Assembly (NCBI RefSeq): GCF_002234675.1
Contig: NC_019870.2
Location: 4,534,485-4,598,484 of the forward strand
Length of the DNA: 64,000 nucleotides
Source: Oryzias latipes
Lineage: Eukaryota > Chordata > Actinopteri > Beloniformes > Adrianichthyidae
Direction of reading: 5' to 3'
Below the pieces are notes generated by a model, which saw only the letters and a list, made by a program, of their open reading frames with translations, was not told the DNA's origin and did not search any database. This document shows positions 1-9,754 of this stretch, piece by piece. Numbering within the stretch: the stretch's first letter is position 1; the number at the start of each line of letters is the position of its first letter. A program made the position numbers and the translations under genes.

Positions 1-232
1 GGCTGTGGGGCAGCGGTAGGGCACCAATATTGCAGGTTCGATTCCCGCCTTGCACGCCCATGAGTCCATGCGTCCTTGGGCAAGACACTGAACCCCACCT
101 TGCCTCTGGTGGTAGGCGGGCGCCTGTGTTAGGGGATTGGAGCCGCCACCAGTGTGTGAATGTGTGTGTGACTGTAAAGCGCTTTGGGCCTTGTTGGTAG
201 AAAAGCGCTATGTAAGTACACGGCATTTAACA
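1..232 (+). mobile_element. tRNA-derived SINE (possibly cut at window edge)
   Basis: A tRNA-like head has an A-box-like stretch near 7-22 and a clear B box GGTTCGATTCCCG at 35-47. The body ends in the widespread teleost SINE tail containing GTAAAGCGCTTTGGG and AAAAGCGCTATGTAAGTAC. These are pol III promoter elements of a retroposed tRNA gene, not a working tRNA. The left end touches the window edge, so a target duplication cannot be looked for. Family name (Mermaid/V-SINE-like) is from memory and uncertain. Confidence 0.75.
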
Positions 233-559
233 ATAACAAAAAATATACTTTTGTGAAAAATGCCAGCGCCGGATATCGAAGCAGCGAGCTTCTGAACCAT
301 AGAAAGGAGCAAAGGTTTTCAAGGATTCCTCATGTGTTTCAATGGCGGCAAAAATCCTGGAATCATCTTGAAAAATTCAAGGAAAGACCAAAAGTTTCAG
401 CTTGAAAAAGCTGAAAAAGCTGAACATTTTAATGGCTCAGTGGGTAAAAAAGCGAAAATTTGTAGGAGTTAAGCGGTAAAAGCTGATGGAAGATACTGCA
501 ATAAAGAAATAAAGAAAGAGAAAGAGGAAAATAATAGGTTGAAGGCTTTATAGCATTTG
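233..559. other. AT-rich spacer, nothing recognised
   Basis: Purine-rich, AT-rich DNA between the SINE and the next repeat. The short reading frames here have no codon bias or domain that I can see. Confidence 0.5.
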
Positions 560-1640
560 GATTCAACCAATTAAAGCCAGAAGTGGCGATGTGCGGCCCA
601 CAAGTGAGACCCGCCCTGACCTTCTCTGCCCTCTTTTGACCTGCCCTAACTGACTAAGCAGCAGCTACACGCCCCTCACTTTCTTTTCTGCCTCTGCCCC
701 AACCACCTTGGTTAGACTAATTCATTTAAACAAACACATTTTTTCAGAATGGCGGCTTTTCTATTGGATTTACCTCCGTTTTTGGTCGCCTGGGGGTGAC
801 AAACAGGTCGATATGATTTTTAGAAGAATCTGCAAAAGTAAACTTTTGGATTTCCTTGGCAACTGAGGTTTTTGGTTTTTGGTCACGCCCACATTCCCAT
901 TATGTTTATATCGTATGTTATATCATTTTGTTCACATTATTCTGGTGAAAAAATATCAGAGAACCAGGGAAAAGTCACTTTTGCGAGCTCAACGTGCTAA
1001 CGTCGTTCAAAATCGACAAACTTCCCACTGCTGCTCGATGAGTTAGGAGGGGATAGATTGAAATCCCAAGGAGTTTAAGCCTTTTTCACCAGAGCTTTAG
1101 CTCCAGTGTTTACATTCTTACGACTACCGTAACTCTTTAATCGTTTACTCTGTTATTGATTCCAGCAGATTCTGAGGTGGAGAAAAGCACCTTTTGTCTA
1201 ATACACTTTACATTTGTAAAGTATTGCATAATGGCGCAAGGCTGACAGGAAGAGCTGCTTTTCTTTTCACCAGAAGCTGCTGATTCACAGCTGTTGCGTG
1301 AACAGACAAAGATTTATGATATGTCAAAAATTATTCAGATGCTGCTGCCAATAGCTCCAGCGTTAACACATTTGCGGAAGAAACTAAAGAGGATTTTTTT
1401 TTTTAAATTAAAGATGGCGGCCTCTTCCAGAGGTCAAAGGTCAACCACACTTTGGCTGTGTCTGGACCTAAACTGGTGGCTAGTGTGTGAAATTTCATGA
1501 AGATTGTTTGAACAAAAGTTTTCTTTTCCAGTACTGTACGACAATATAAAATTATTTATTATATCAAGTTCCTGTGGCCATCCCATAATAATTTCCAAAC
1601 TTCCTTTGGACTTCCTTGACACGTTTGGTGAGTTTTTGAG
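560..1640 (+). repeat. Dispersed repeat family R1, copy 1
   Basis: This roughly 1-kb segment matches 8320-9180 in the same order and orientation. Shared landmarks are AATGGCGGCTTTTCTATTGG (751), TTTTTGGTCGCCTGGGG (778), TTTCCTTGGCAACTGAGG (851), CACGCCCACATTCC (884), GAGGTCAAAGGTCAA (1430) and TCCTGTGGCCATCCC (1570). A reverse copy lies at 23590-24180. No long ORF is kept, so it is an old non-coding or decayed transposable element of unknown class. Confidence 0.75.
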
Positions 1641-1916
1641 TATGTGATGAGGGAGAAATTTTCACTCAAAAGGCGCAAGGCGAGAACTGCTGTGGGACAG
1701 ATGACTGTTTATTATAGGAACATACAGACGAAAAGACAAAATCTTTCTATAAAATTGTTCTTAAAGACCATAGAGAATTTTATTTCTTTAATAATTCCTT
1801 ATGCATCAAACTCCTTTTATTTATTTTTTACTACCGTTTCCTGGTTATTGTCTTGTTTAGAAGATCAGTTTGTGAAAGTTGGTTGCTTTTGTTGACAACA
1901 CATGTTTAGAATAATT

Positions 1917-1934
1917 AAACAAGGTGAAGAGGCA
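1917..1934 (+). repeat. Left target site duplication of the RTE LINE
   Basis: The 18-bp string AAACAAGGTGAAGAGGCA occurs here and again, identical, at 5066-5083 immediately after the LINE. The first few A residues could be chance because the element tail is A-rich, but at least 14 bp are specific. Confidence 0.9.
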
Positions 1935-4900
1935 ATCTAGCCACAGGGGTTGCAAGCCAGTAACTTCTGTGCCGGTCCCAAGCCCGGATAAATAGAGAGG
2001 GTTGCGTCAGGAAGGGCATCCGGCGTAAAAAATTGCCAAAATAACCATGCGAATCATCCACAACACTTTAGACATACCGGATCGGTCGAGGCCCGGGTTA
2101 ACAACGACCGCCACCGATGCTGTTAACCTACAGGGTGTCGGTGGAAATTTGACTACTGTTGGTGGAAGAAAGAGGGGAGGCAGAAGGGTCCGTGGCCAGA
2201 GAGAGAAGGGAAAAGGCAGGAACATAGGTTTGAGAATAGGGACTCTTAACGTTGGCACAATGACAGGGAAAGGCAGAGAGCTGGCAGACATGATGGAGAG
2301 AAGGAAGGTAGATGTACTGTGTGTGCAGGAGACAAGGTGGAAGGGCAGCAAGGCACGTAGTATTGGAGGAGGATACAAACTGTTCTATCATGGTGTTGAT
2401 AGGAAGAGAAACGGGGTAGGAGTGATTCTGAAGGGGGAGTTTGTAAACAGTGTTCTAGAGGTGAAAAGAGTCTCAGACAGGATGATGAGCCTAAAGTTAG
2501 AAATTGAAGGGGTGATGGTGAATGTAGTCAGTGGGTATGCGCCACAGGTTGGCTGTGAGTTAGAAGTGAAGGAGAGATTCTGGAGTGAGTTGGATGAGGT
2601 CATAGAGAGTTTTCCCAGAGGAGAGAGAGTTGTTATTGGAGCAGACTTTAATGGGCATGTTGGTGAGGGCAACAGAGGTGATGAGGAGGTGATGGGCAGG
2701 TTTGGTGTGAAGGAAAGGAATCTGGAGGGACAGATGGTGGTGGACTTTGCGAAGAGGATGGAAATGGCTGTAGTCAACACTTACTTCCAGAAGAGAGAGG
2801 AACATAGAGTGACATACAGAAGTGGAGGTAGGAGTACTCAGGTGGACTACATCCTATGTAGACGAGGTCATTTGAGAGAGGTTAATGACTGCAAAGTGGT
2901 GGTAGGAGAGAGTGTAGCCAGACAGCACCGCATGGTGGTGTGTAAGATGACTCTGGAGGTCAGGAAGAAGAAGAGAGGGAAAACAGAAAAGAAGACCAAG
3001 TGGTGGAAGCTACAGAATGAAGAAACTTGTGAGGAATTTAGGCAGAAGTTGAGGCAGGTCCTGGGTGGTCAGGATGAGCTTCCAGAGGACTGGGAAACTA
3101 CAGCAGAGATTATCAGGGAAACAGGTAGGAAGGTGCTAGGTGTGTCATCTGGAAAGAGGAAAGACGGTAAAGAGACTTGGTGGTGGAATGAGGAAGTACA
3201 GGAATGCGTCCAGAGGAAGAGGTTGGCTAAAAGGAAGTGGGATGTAGAAAGGACTGAGGAAGGTAGACAGGAGTACAAGGAAGCGCAGCGTAGAGTGAAG
3301 AGAGAGGTGGCAAAGGCCAAACAGAAAGCTTACGATGAGCTATATGACAGGTTAGACACAAAGGAAGGAGAGAAGGACTTGTACAGGCTAGCCAGACAGA
3401 GAGACAGAGATGGGAAGGACGTGCAACAGATAAGGGTGATTAAGGACAGAGATGGAAAGGTGCTAACAACCCAAGAGAGTGTACAGAAAAGATGGAAGGA
3501 GTATTTTGAGGAGCTGATGAACGAGGAAAATGACAGGGAAAGAAGGGAGGAAGATGTGGTTGTTGTGGAGCAGGAAGTAGCAGAGATTGGAAAGGATGAG
3601 GTTAGGAAGGCTCTGAAAAGGATGAAGAGCGGAAAGGCCGTTGGTCCTGATGACGTACCTGTGGAGGTATGGAAGTGCCTAGGAGAGACAGCAGTGGAAT
3701 TTCTAACAAGGTTGTTCAATAGGATTTTAGAGAGTGAGAAGATGCCTGAGGAATGGAGGAGAAGCGTTCTGGTCCCAATCTTTAAGAACAAGGGTGACAC
3801 GCAGAACTGCAGCAACTATAGAGGAATAAAGTTGATGAGCCACACAATGAAGCTGTGGGAAAGAGTAGTGGAAGCCAGGCTTAGGAAGAAGGTGGAGATT
3901 TGTGAGCAGCAGTATGGTTTCATGCCCCGTAAGAGCACCACTGATGCCATTTTTGCTTTGAGAATGTTGATGGAAAAGTACAGAGAAGGTCAGAAGGAGC
4001 TGCATTGTGTGTTCGTAGATTTAGAGAAGGCGTATGACAGGGTGCCGAGGGAGGAGCTGTGGTACTGTATGAGGTCGTCTGGAGTGGCAGAAAAGTATGT
4101 CAGAGTAGTTCAGGACATGTATGAGAGAAGTATGACGGTGGTGAGATGTGCTGTAGGTCAGACAGAGGAGTTCAAGGTGGAGGTGGGACTACACCAAGGA
4201 TCAGCTTTGAGTCCTTTTTTGTTTGCTATGCTGATGGACAGGCTGACAGACGAGGTAAGACAGGAATCTCCCTGGACAATGATGTTTGCGGATGACATTG
4301 TAATTTGCAGTGAGAGTAGAGAGCAGGTGGAGGAACAGCTAGAGAGGTGGAGGTTTGCTCTGGAAAGAAGAGGTATGAAGGTCAGTCGTAGTAAGACAGA
4401 ATACATGTGTCTGAACGAGAGGGATCAAGGTAGAAGCATTAGGTTACAGGGGACTGAGGTGAAGAAGGTGCAGGAGTTTAAGTACTTGGGGTCAACAGTT
4501 CAGTGTGATGGGGATTGTGGAAAAGAGGTGAAGAGGCGAGTGCAGGCAGGTTGGAGCGGTTGGAGGAAAGTGTCAGGAGTGTTGTGTGACAGAAGAGTGC
4601 CAGCAAGACTCAAAGGAAAGGTGTACAAGACAGTGGTGAGACCAGCTCTGCTCTATGGGTTAGAGACGGTAGCAGTGAGACAGAGACAAGAGGCTGATTT
4701 GGAGGTAGCAGAGATGAAGATGTTGAGGTTCTCCTTAGGAGTGACCAGGTTAGACAGGATAAGGAACGAGTACATCAGAGGGACGGCTCATGTTGCCTGT
4801 GTCAGCGACAAAGTCAGAGAAGCCAGACTGAGATGGTTTGGACATGTTCAGAGGAGGGATAGTGGATATATTGGTAGAAGGATGTTGGAGATGGAGCTGC

Positions 4901-5065
4901 CTGGCAGGAGGGCAAGAGGACGGCCAAAGAGGAGATACATGGATGTCTTAACAGAGGACATGAAGTTGGCTAATGTTAGGGTAGAAGATGTCCATGATAG
5001 AGTGAGGTGGAAAAGGATGATTCGCTGTGGCGACCCCTGATGGGAAAAGCCGAAAGAGAAAGAAG
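1935..5065 (+). mobile_element. Full-length RTE-clade LINE retrotransposon
   Basis: The element is about 3.13 kb: a 112-bp 5' leader containing GCGTCAGGAAGGGCATCCGG, one long ORF (2047-5040), then a very short 3' tail made of GAAAG/GAAGAA-type repeats instead of a long poly(A). One ORF with an apurinic endonuclease plus reverse transcriptase and a tiny repeat-ended 3' UTR is the RTE pattern. The identical 18-bp flanks and absence of stops or frameshifts indicate a recent insertion. It is purine-rich on the coding strand, unlike the AT-rich surroundings. Confidence 0.93.
2047..5040 (+). CDS. RTE-type LINE ORF: AP endonuclease / reverse transcriptase
   Basis: This 997-residue protein should nick target DNA and reverse-transcribe its own RNA at the nick (target-primed reverse transcription). 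The N-terminal endonuclease/exonuclease/phosphatase domain spans about residues 60-300. It shows the metal-site asparagine of LNVGTMTGKG (N68), CVQETRWKG (E95), GADFNGH (198-204), QVDYILCRR and the terminal QHRMVV histidine. A charged, Lys/Arg-rich linker follows. The reverse transcriptase begins near residue 575 with FKNKGD and NYRGIKL, then VDLEKAYDRVP (D658), HQGSALSPFLF, the catalytic FADD (747-750) and YLGS. The C-terminus holds ARLRWFGHVQRRD and GRPKRRYMD, typical of RTE proteins. The start has A at -3, and length is normal for the clade. The ORF is uninterrupted and all key residues I can see are present, so the copy may be competent. The many antisense frames inside it are shadows. Confidence 0.95.
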   Translation: MRIIHNTLDIPDRSRPGLTTTATDAVNLQGVGGNLTTVGGRKRGGRRVRGQREKGKGRNIGLRIGTLNVGTMTGKGRELADMMERRKVDVLCVQETRWKGSKARSIGGGYKLFYHGVDRKRNGVGVILKGEFVNSVLEVKRVSDRMMSLKLEIEGVMVNVVSGYAPQVGCELEVKERFWSELDEVIESFPRGERVVIGADFNGHVGEGNRGDEEVMGRFGVKERNLEGQMVVDFAKRMEMAVVNTYFQKREEHRVTYRSGGRSTQVDYILCRRGHLREVNDCKVVVGESVARQHRMVVCKMTLEVRKKKRGKTEKKTKWWKLQNEETCEEFRQKLRQVLGGQDELPEDWETTAEIIRETGRKVLGVSSGKRKDGKETWWWNEEVQECVQRKRLAKRKWDVERTEEGRQEYKEAQRRVKREVAKAKQKAYDELYDRLDTKEGEKDLYRLARQRDRDGKDVQQIRVIKDRDGKVLTTQESVQKRWKEYFEELMNEENDRERREEDVVVVEQEVAEIGKDEVRKALKRMKSGKAVGPDDVPVEVWKCLGETAVEFLTRLFNRILESEKMPEEWRRSVLVPIFKNKGDTQNCSNYRGIKLMSHTMKLWERVVEARLRKKVEICEQQYGFMPRKSTTDAIFALRMLMEKYREGQKELHCVFVDLEKAYDRVPREELWYCMRSSGVAEKYVRVVQDMYERSMTVVRCAVGQTEEFKVEVGLHQGSALSPFLFAMLMDRLTDEVRQESPWTMMFADDIVICSESREQVEEQLERWRFALERRGMKVSRSKTEYMCLNERDQGRSIRLQGTEVKKVQEFKYLGSTVQCDGDCGKEVKRRVQAGWSGWRKVSGVLCDRRVPARLKGKVYKTVVRPALLYGLETVAVRQRQEADLEVAEMKMLRFSLGVTRLDRIRNEYIRGTAHVACVSDKVREARLRWFGHVQRRDSGYIGRRMLEMELPGRRARGRPKRRYMDVLTEDMKLANVRVEDVHDRVRWKRMIRCGDP

Positions 5066-5083
5066 AAACAAGGTGAAGAGGCA
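5066..5083 (+). repeat. Right target site duplication of the RTE LINE
   Basis: Identical to 1917-1934. It marks the 3' end of the element at 5065. Confidence 0.9.
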
Positions 5084-6519
5084 TAAAAAGATGCAAATGA
5101 AAAAGCTTTCTATGAAAATAGTCAGCTGGGATGTGCATTCTGAAATTAAAATATACAAAATAAAATAATTTTTTTCCATCTGATTGGATTTTAATTCAGG
5201 ATGGAGCTTTTTTTGTCATTTCTTTCTCCTCAGAACCTCTGTAGTTCTTGTTGACCCTCTTTTTTTTTATTTCTGTGAATATTTCAAATTGAAAACTCGT
5301 TGTTTTCTTCATGTTTCATCTCCACCTCCAGCGATGGGAATTCAATTTTAAATTGAGAGTTTGCAATTTAAGCTAAAATATGTTCTGGGGATCATCTTAT
5401 AAACACTGAAAGCAAACGTGATGAGGGAGCCAATGGCCCTCCGTTCTTTAAATTTTTTTTATTTGTTTTGTAATAAAGTTCCTCATTCTTTGATCTTTGA
5501 GTAGACCTGATCCAAAAGATCTGTCAGAATCTGGAATCAGCAGGGTGGGAGAACTTACGTGCCAGGATGTAGCAGGCCTGTTCATTTTAAAAGATTCTTT
5601 TTTGATTTTGTTAACCACACTTTTGATTTTTTGGTCAGTTTTACTTTAATCCATCCATTTTCTAAACCCGTTTGGTTGTGTTTATAGACCTAACCTAGTG
5701 GTGAACAATTAACAGTCGAACCAAGTTTCTTTTTTTTTTAATATATATTATTACATTTCTCTTTTCAGATCAGTGATGTAGCAATGCATTTTAAATTTAT
5801 GAAAATTAAACAGCAGTCATTATTCTACCTGTAAAGCAGGACTGGGTGAGAATCATGGTTTGGCTGCTCATTTTTGGATGTGTTCCAGAAAGTTTTTGAT
5901 TTGTAAAAAAAATAAATAAATAAATAAACGTACGTTTTGTTTTATTTCAGTGTTTAGAAGAAAGCTGATCTACTCGAGAAGAGAAGTTGAGGTTTGTGAA
6001 GATTCGAACATCTAAAAGCTGGAATGTTGAAACTATTGGTATAAAATTACATTTTTGTTCTCAAAAATATCTGATTGGAAGACATTTTTGTTGCGGTTGA
6101 GTAAATTTGCATTTGTTTTAGGTCATAGTTGAGTGAAAATTAGGTGAAACACCACAAACGTGAGCAGTTCTGCACCAAACAAAAAAAAAAAAAAATCAAC
6201 CCGACTGTCAGGATTGATAAACATTTGGTGACGTTCCCTTTAAGATTTTACAACATGCTGTATTTTGCATGTGGAGCTCAGAAAAGGGTTAAGAAAATTA
6301 GCTGTTTTTCCTGATAAGATGCCACGTGGATGAAGTTCCTCCACCGTGACATTGGATTTCACAGAATCTATTAACGGCCAACAGCCTGGAGCAGATGATC
6401 ACAGAGGTCAGTCACACACAAACGCACCACATGAAAGTTTCATCTCATTTTACTTTGTCTTAACAATGCAAAGGTGAGGAGGTCAGAGATGGGGTCATGC
6501 ATGTCCCCCGACGTGGTTT
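5084..6519. other. AT-rich intergenic DNA, probably including the 3' UTR of the next minus-strand gene
   Basis: No coding frame, SINE or TIR element was recognised. For a minus-strand transcript the clearest AATAAA (TTTATT on the plus strand) is at 5940-5945, so the 3' UTR of the 6520-6864 gene may run to about 5.9 kb. This is inference. Short A and T runs occur near 5740, 5912 and 6181. Confidence 0.4.
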
Positions 6520-6864
6520 CTACACGTCGTACAGCAGGACGGTGACGGGTGCACTCAGCGCCATGTTGAGAAGGATTTGTTTGGAACAGACGTTTTCGTC
6601 GTCTTCGTCCTCCACAAAGACGGACAGGAAGCGCTCCGGCTCCCAGGGCACTTCCTGAGTCTGGGAGGCCGGCACGCGCACGCAGCTGACGTCCTTCCTG
6701 AAGGCGAACTTTTTATCCCCGGGATTCTCGGACGCGCTCGGGTCCTCGTCGCTTTGAAAGGAAGCGATGAAGGCGTCGATCTCCTGGGCCTTCTCTGTGA
6801 TGAACACTCGCACGTTCCTCCTGCTGTAGTTGCTCATCTGGCAGGCAGAGCTGTTATTCCCCAT
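6520..6864 (-). CDS. Small acidic protein with myristoylation-type N-terminus, unknown family
   Basis: One coding exon encodes 114 residues. The protein opens MGNNSSAC: Gly2 with Ser at position 6 fits an N-myristoylation signal and Cys8 could be palmitoylated, so membrane anchoring is plausible (inference). A basic patch (YSRRNVRVFITEKAQ) is followed by an acidic middle (QSDEDPSASENPGDK) and a second acidic run (FVEDEDDEN), ending in a hydrophobic VTVLLYDV. The start is favoured by A at -3 and G at +4 and by a splice acceptor 12 bases upstream (AG at 6878-6877, exon from 6876). That acceptor pairs with a perfect CAG|GTAAGA donor at 7127, giving a non-coding first exon. GC and CpG content are clearly above the flanks and the frame has no low-complexity bias, which supports a real gene. 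I do not recognise the family. The opposite-strand frame at 6577-6888 is a shadow. Confidence 0.6.
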   Translation of the reverse strand: MGNNSSACQMSNYSRRNVRVFITEKAQEIDAFIASFQSDEDPSASENPGDKKFAFRKDVSCVRVPASQTQEVPWEPERFLSVFVEDEDDENVCSKQILLNMALSAPVTVLLYDV

Positions 6865-7126
6865 GATAGGTCAGGACTGTGTGTTTAAGGCAGACTGGGA
6901 TTAAAAACAAACTACATTTCAACATTTGCTGCTTTGATGCTGCAGCCTGACATGATGCATCCCTGCTAAAGCTTTTCCATTGTGGCGTGCTGAAACTATC
7001 GCAGCTGCACACTTTCATAAAACCCCTAAAAGCCTGAGGCACATTCCTGAAAACAACAAAACAAGCTGTGGATGAGCGAAGAAAAACAAACATGTGGCGT
7101 GGATCAAAGGCTGACGTGCTTCTTAC

Positions 7127-7230
7127 CTGCTGATTCGGAGGTGGCGTCTGACAACAGCGCACTGAAACAGTCTTCCTCACCTCAACACTTAGTCTTCTGG
7201 TCAGTCTGATAACATGCAAATGTTAGAATA
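7127..7230 (-). other. Probable non-coding first exon of the 114-residue gene
   Basis: On the minus strand the exon ends in ...AATCAGCAG|GTAAGA (donor GT at 7126-7125) and would splice to the acceptor at 6877. The 5' boundary is a guess, because no TATA box or initiator is evident. Confidence 0.4.
7214..7221 (+). promoter_or_regulatory. Octamer motif ATGCAAAT
   Basis: A perfect POU/Oct octamer lies just upstream of the presumed first exon of the minus-strand gene. It is a single 8-mer match and could be chance. Confidence 0.25.
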
Positions 7231-7329
7231 TATGCCGCTGCCTCCACGGACCAGACACACTGCTTTGAATTCTGACGTGCGGAGAGATTAGCACAGAAGG
7301 GGGAGAATCATAGGTTCAGTTTGCATCAG

Positions 7330-7545
7330 ATTATGTTCTCACAAAGTTTCATCAGTCGTCACACACCTGGGAATGCGTAATTTGCAGAAACAGCTGCGCT
7401 CGAGAACCATTTGATGGCTTAACCCTCCAATCCAACCCTTTAATGTTGAGCGCCAAGCAGGGTGGTATGACTCCACTATGGATTTGAACCCACAAGCTAC
7501 AAGTCTGAGGGGCGCACACTCTTCCACTGAGCCACCAAGTTGGTA
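7330..7545 (-). mobile_element. tRNA-derived SINE
   Basis: Read on the minus strand, the head carries A box GGTGGCTCAGTGGAAGAGTG (7536-7517) and B box GGGTTCAAATCC (7491-7480). It is followed by the fish SINE body (GGCGCTCAACATTAAAGGGT, TTAAGCCATCAAATGGTTC, CCCAGGTGTGTGACGA). It lies between the small gene and the secreted-protein gene. The apparent frames at 7339-7561 are SINE sequence. Confidence 0.8.
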
Positions 7546-8319
7546 AAATTTTAAGTCTCAATCATCCTCAGCTGTTTAAAGTGTTTTTTAGCTTCTTCTT
7601 GTCACGCTCTTTCGCGTTCAATTTCCGTTTATAGTTTCCATCCGTCTGTCTTCCTGACACTAAGGGGTTATAAACTGGACGTTTTTCCCTCTGCTTGATG
7701 AATCCCGAGCCAACAATCATCCATCTCGGCTTAAATTGATCTAAAACAGCAAAGCCCAGAATCAGGAACCACATTAGGTGAGCTTTCTGTTCCATATTGT
7801 TGGCTCTTCTCCTGTATCTGCTATAATTCAGTCGGGCTTTACTCCACCAAGGCCACGTCAGTCACAATCAAAGAACAAAATAGACAAGACGGGTTTGAGT
7901 TCAAATATCTGCCAACAATGCAGACGATTAGGCAAAAACAGGCTTTGGAAAATCAAACAATGTGCTGTTTGGATCTGCTCAAAAAGAGTGAAAACTGTGC
8001 GAAAGACAACAGCAGTCAGCCACGGGTGCAGATGAAACCTGCGTTTGTTGTTATGGCGACGGTTGCGATGCAGCATCGATGCCTGGACCTTGACCTCGCT
8101 GTTCCTACTCCTTCATTTGCATGAGGCCCTGTTGCTCACCAGGAACTGCAAAGGTGGTAGAAACATGCAGGCTGCTGCGATGAGTCTAAACTTCTTTATG
8201 TTCCTTTTTAAACTTTTATAAAATCTATCAACTTTCTGCGATTTTCCAAATTAATGTAACATTTAGTCACTAGATACAGTTTTAAAACATGTGTTTAAAA
8301 GAGAGAAAAAGGAAAAATT
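7546..8319. other. Intergenic DNA, nothing firmly recognised
   Basis: Several 60-85 codon frames on both strands overlap one another and show no domain. I see no repeat shared with the rest of the window. Confidence 0.4.
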
Positions 8320-9180
8320 AAAGCTGTGAGTGGCGTTGTATGGCCCTCGCCGCCCCCTCCTGACACGCCCTCAGTCACGAGTTTTTCAAAATGGCAGCTT
8401 TTCTATTGGTTTTATTTCCATAGCAACCATTTTATTTTTTGGTCGCCTGGGGATGATGTACATGTTTATGTATCTTTTAGCAGATTCTGCTAAAGTCAGT
8501 TTTGTGAATTTCCTTGGCAACTGAGGTTTTTGTTAACCACGCCCACATTCCTAATGTATCCATTGTGTATGTCATGTCATTTAGTTCAGCATATTACCGG
8601 TACATTTTCACAATGTTCTGGCAAAAAATGGGCGAGCAACAGGAGAACGCTGCTTTTTGTTAGCACGCGCGGCAATGGTGTTCGGAATTTACAACTTCAA
8701 CATTTTTTACCGAGTAGCTTCCACAAAGGATGCTCGTGGAGTCAGGAGGCGAGAGATCAAAACCCCTTAAGGAGTTTAAATTCATAGAAGGTACTAGAGG
8801 GGATTTTCTTTTTTTTAAATTCATGATGGTGGCCTATTCCCAAGGTCAAAGGTCAAGGAAACTTGTGGTTTGAATTGGCGGCGTGTGTTTAAAATTACTC
8901 GAAGATCGCTTGAACAATGGTTTTCTTTTCCCATGTTGGGGGAAAATCCGTAAACTTCACACTATGCCGCTAAGCCGGAGGTCCTGTGGCCGTCCCCTAA
9001 TAATTTCAAAACTTCCTTTGGATTTCCCGGATACGTGTGTTTTTGCCTGCGTGAATTGATTTTGACTTTTTGGGGGGGGGGCTTTACGTTTTCTGACACA
9101 GTGAGGGGTCGTTCACAATGCTCAAAATCCATTTTGACCGGGTAGCGTGTGCAAATGTTGGGGAGTTTTTGAGCATGTTG
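8320..9180 (+). repeat. Dispersed repeat family R1, copy 2
   Basis: Matches copy 1 (560-1640): ATGGCAGCTTTTCTATTGG (8391), TTTTTTGGTCGCCTGGGG (8435), TTTCCTTGGCAACTGAGG (8510), CACGCCCACATTCC (8539), AAGGTCAAAGGTCAA (8842), TCCTGTGGCCGTCCC (8981) and GGGAGTTTTTGAGCATG (9160). A 10-G run sits at 9072-9081. It has the same orientation as copy 1 and diverged by many small changes. Confidence 0.75.
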
Positions 9181-9460
9181 TGAGTTTGTTTGAGTATGTT
9201 GATGAAGAAGTACTGCAAAAACAATCTGGTCCTTGCAGTCCAGGACTGCTGGGAAACATCAAAACATCAAAATTAACTGCTCAGGACTTTTGCTTTTTGT
9301 GTCAAAGAGACAGAGAAGCAAGAGAAAAATGAAAAATTAGCTCCGTTCTTCTTTGAAAGAACAGAGCTAATACATTCACATGCAAAGCAGAAGTGTGCAG
9401 CAAAGATAAAGACCTCTGTTGCTGCATTTATGCTTCCCTATTAGGCCTGTTCCTCAAACA

Positions 9461-9754
9461 ATGAGGCAGTGGCTGCTGCTGGCGTCTCTGCTGCTCTCTG
9501 ACCTGAGTGCCCCCGGCGACGGGGATTGGATTACGGATGACTTCAGATGGCCTCTGTGCAGAAAACTTCTGCTCCTCAGAATGAAAGTTCCCTGCAAAGG
9601 TCTGAGGATCCTTCAAACAGCAGGTTTCCGTGGAGACCACAAGTCCAGAAGGATGGGTTCAGCCTTTTACAGGGCCTCCGAACCCCCAAAAGCTCAAGAT
9701 CGGACTCTCTGGGAGAATTTGGGAATAATCCTGAGGAATCCGACGTCTGCACCG
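9461..9754 (+). CDS. Secreted-protein gene, exon 1
   Basis: From the ATG to donor ACCG|GTATGG, ending exactly on a codon. It encodes the signal peptide and a short Cys-containing region (LCRK...VPCKG). An overlapping frame beginning at 9547 does not fit the phase of exon 2. Confidence 0.65.

Noticed and set aside
2007..5179. Nine or more antisense frames of 80-160 codons inside the LINE
   Set aside because: All are shadows of the strongly purine-rich sense ORF.
7480..7536. Possible functional tRNA gene
   Set aside because: Only box A and box B resemble a tRNA. The cloverleaf cannot be completed and SINE body sequence follows.
7339..7561. Minus-strand frames that look like small proteins
   Set aside because: They are the body of a tRNA-derived SINE with clear A and B boxes.
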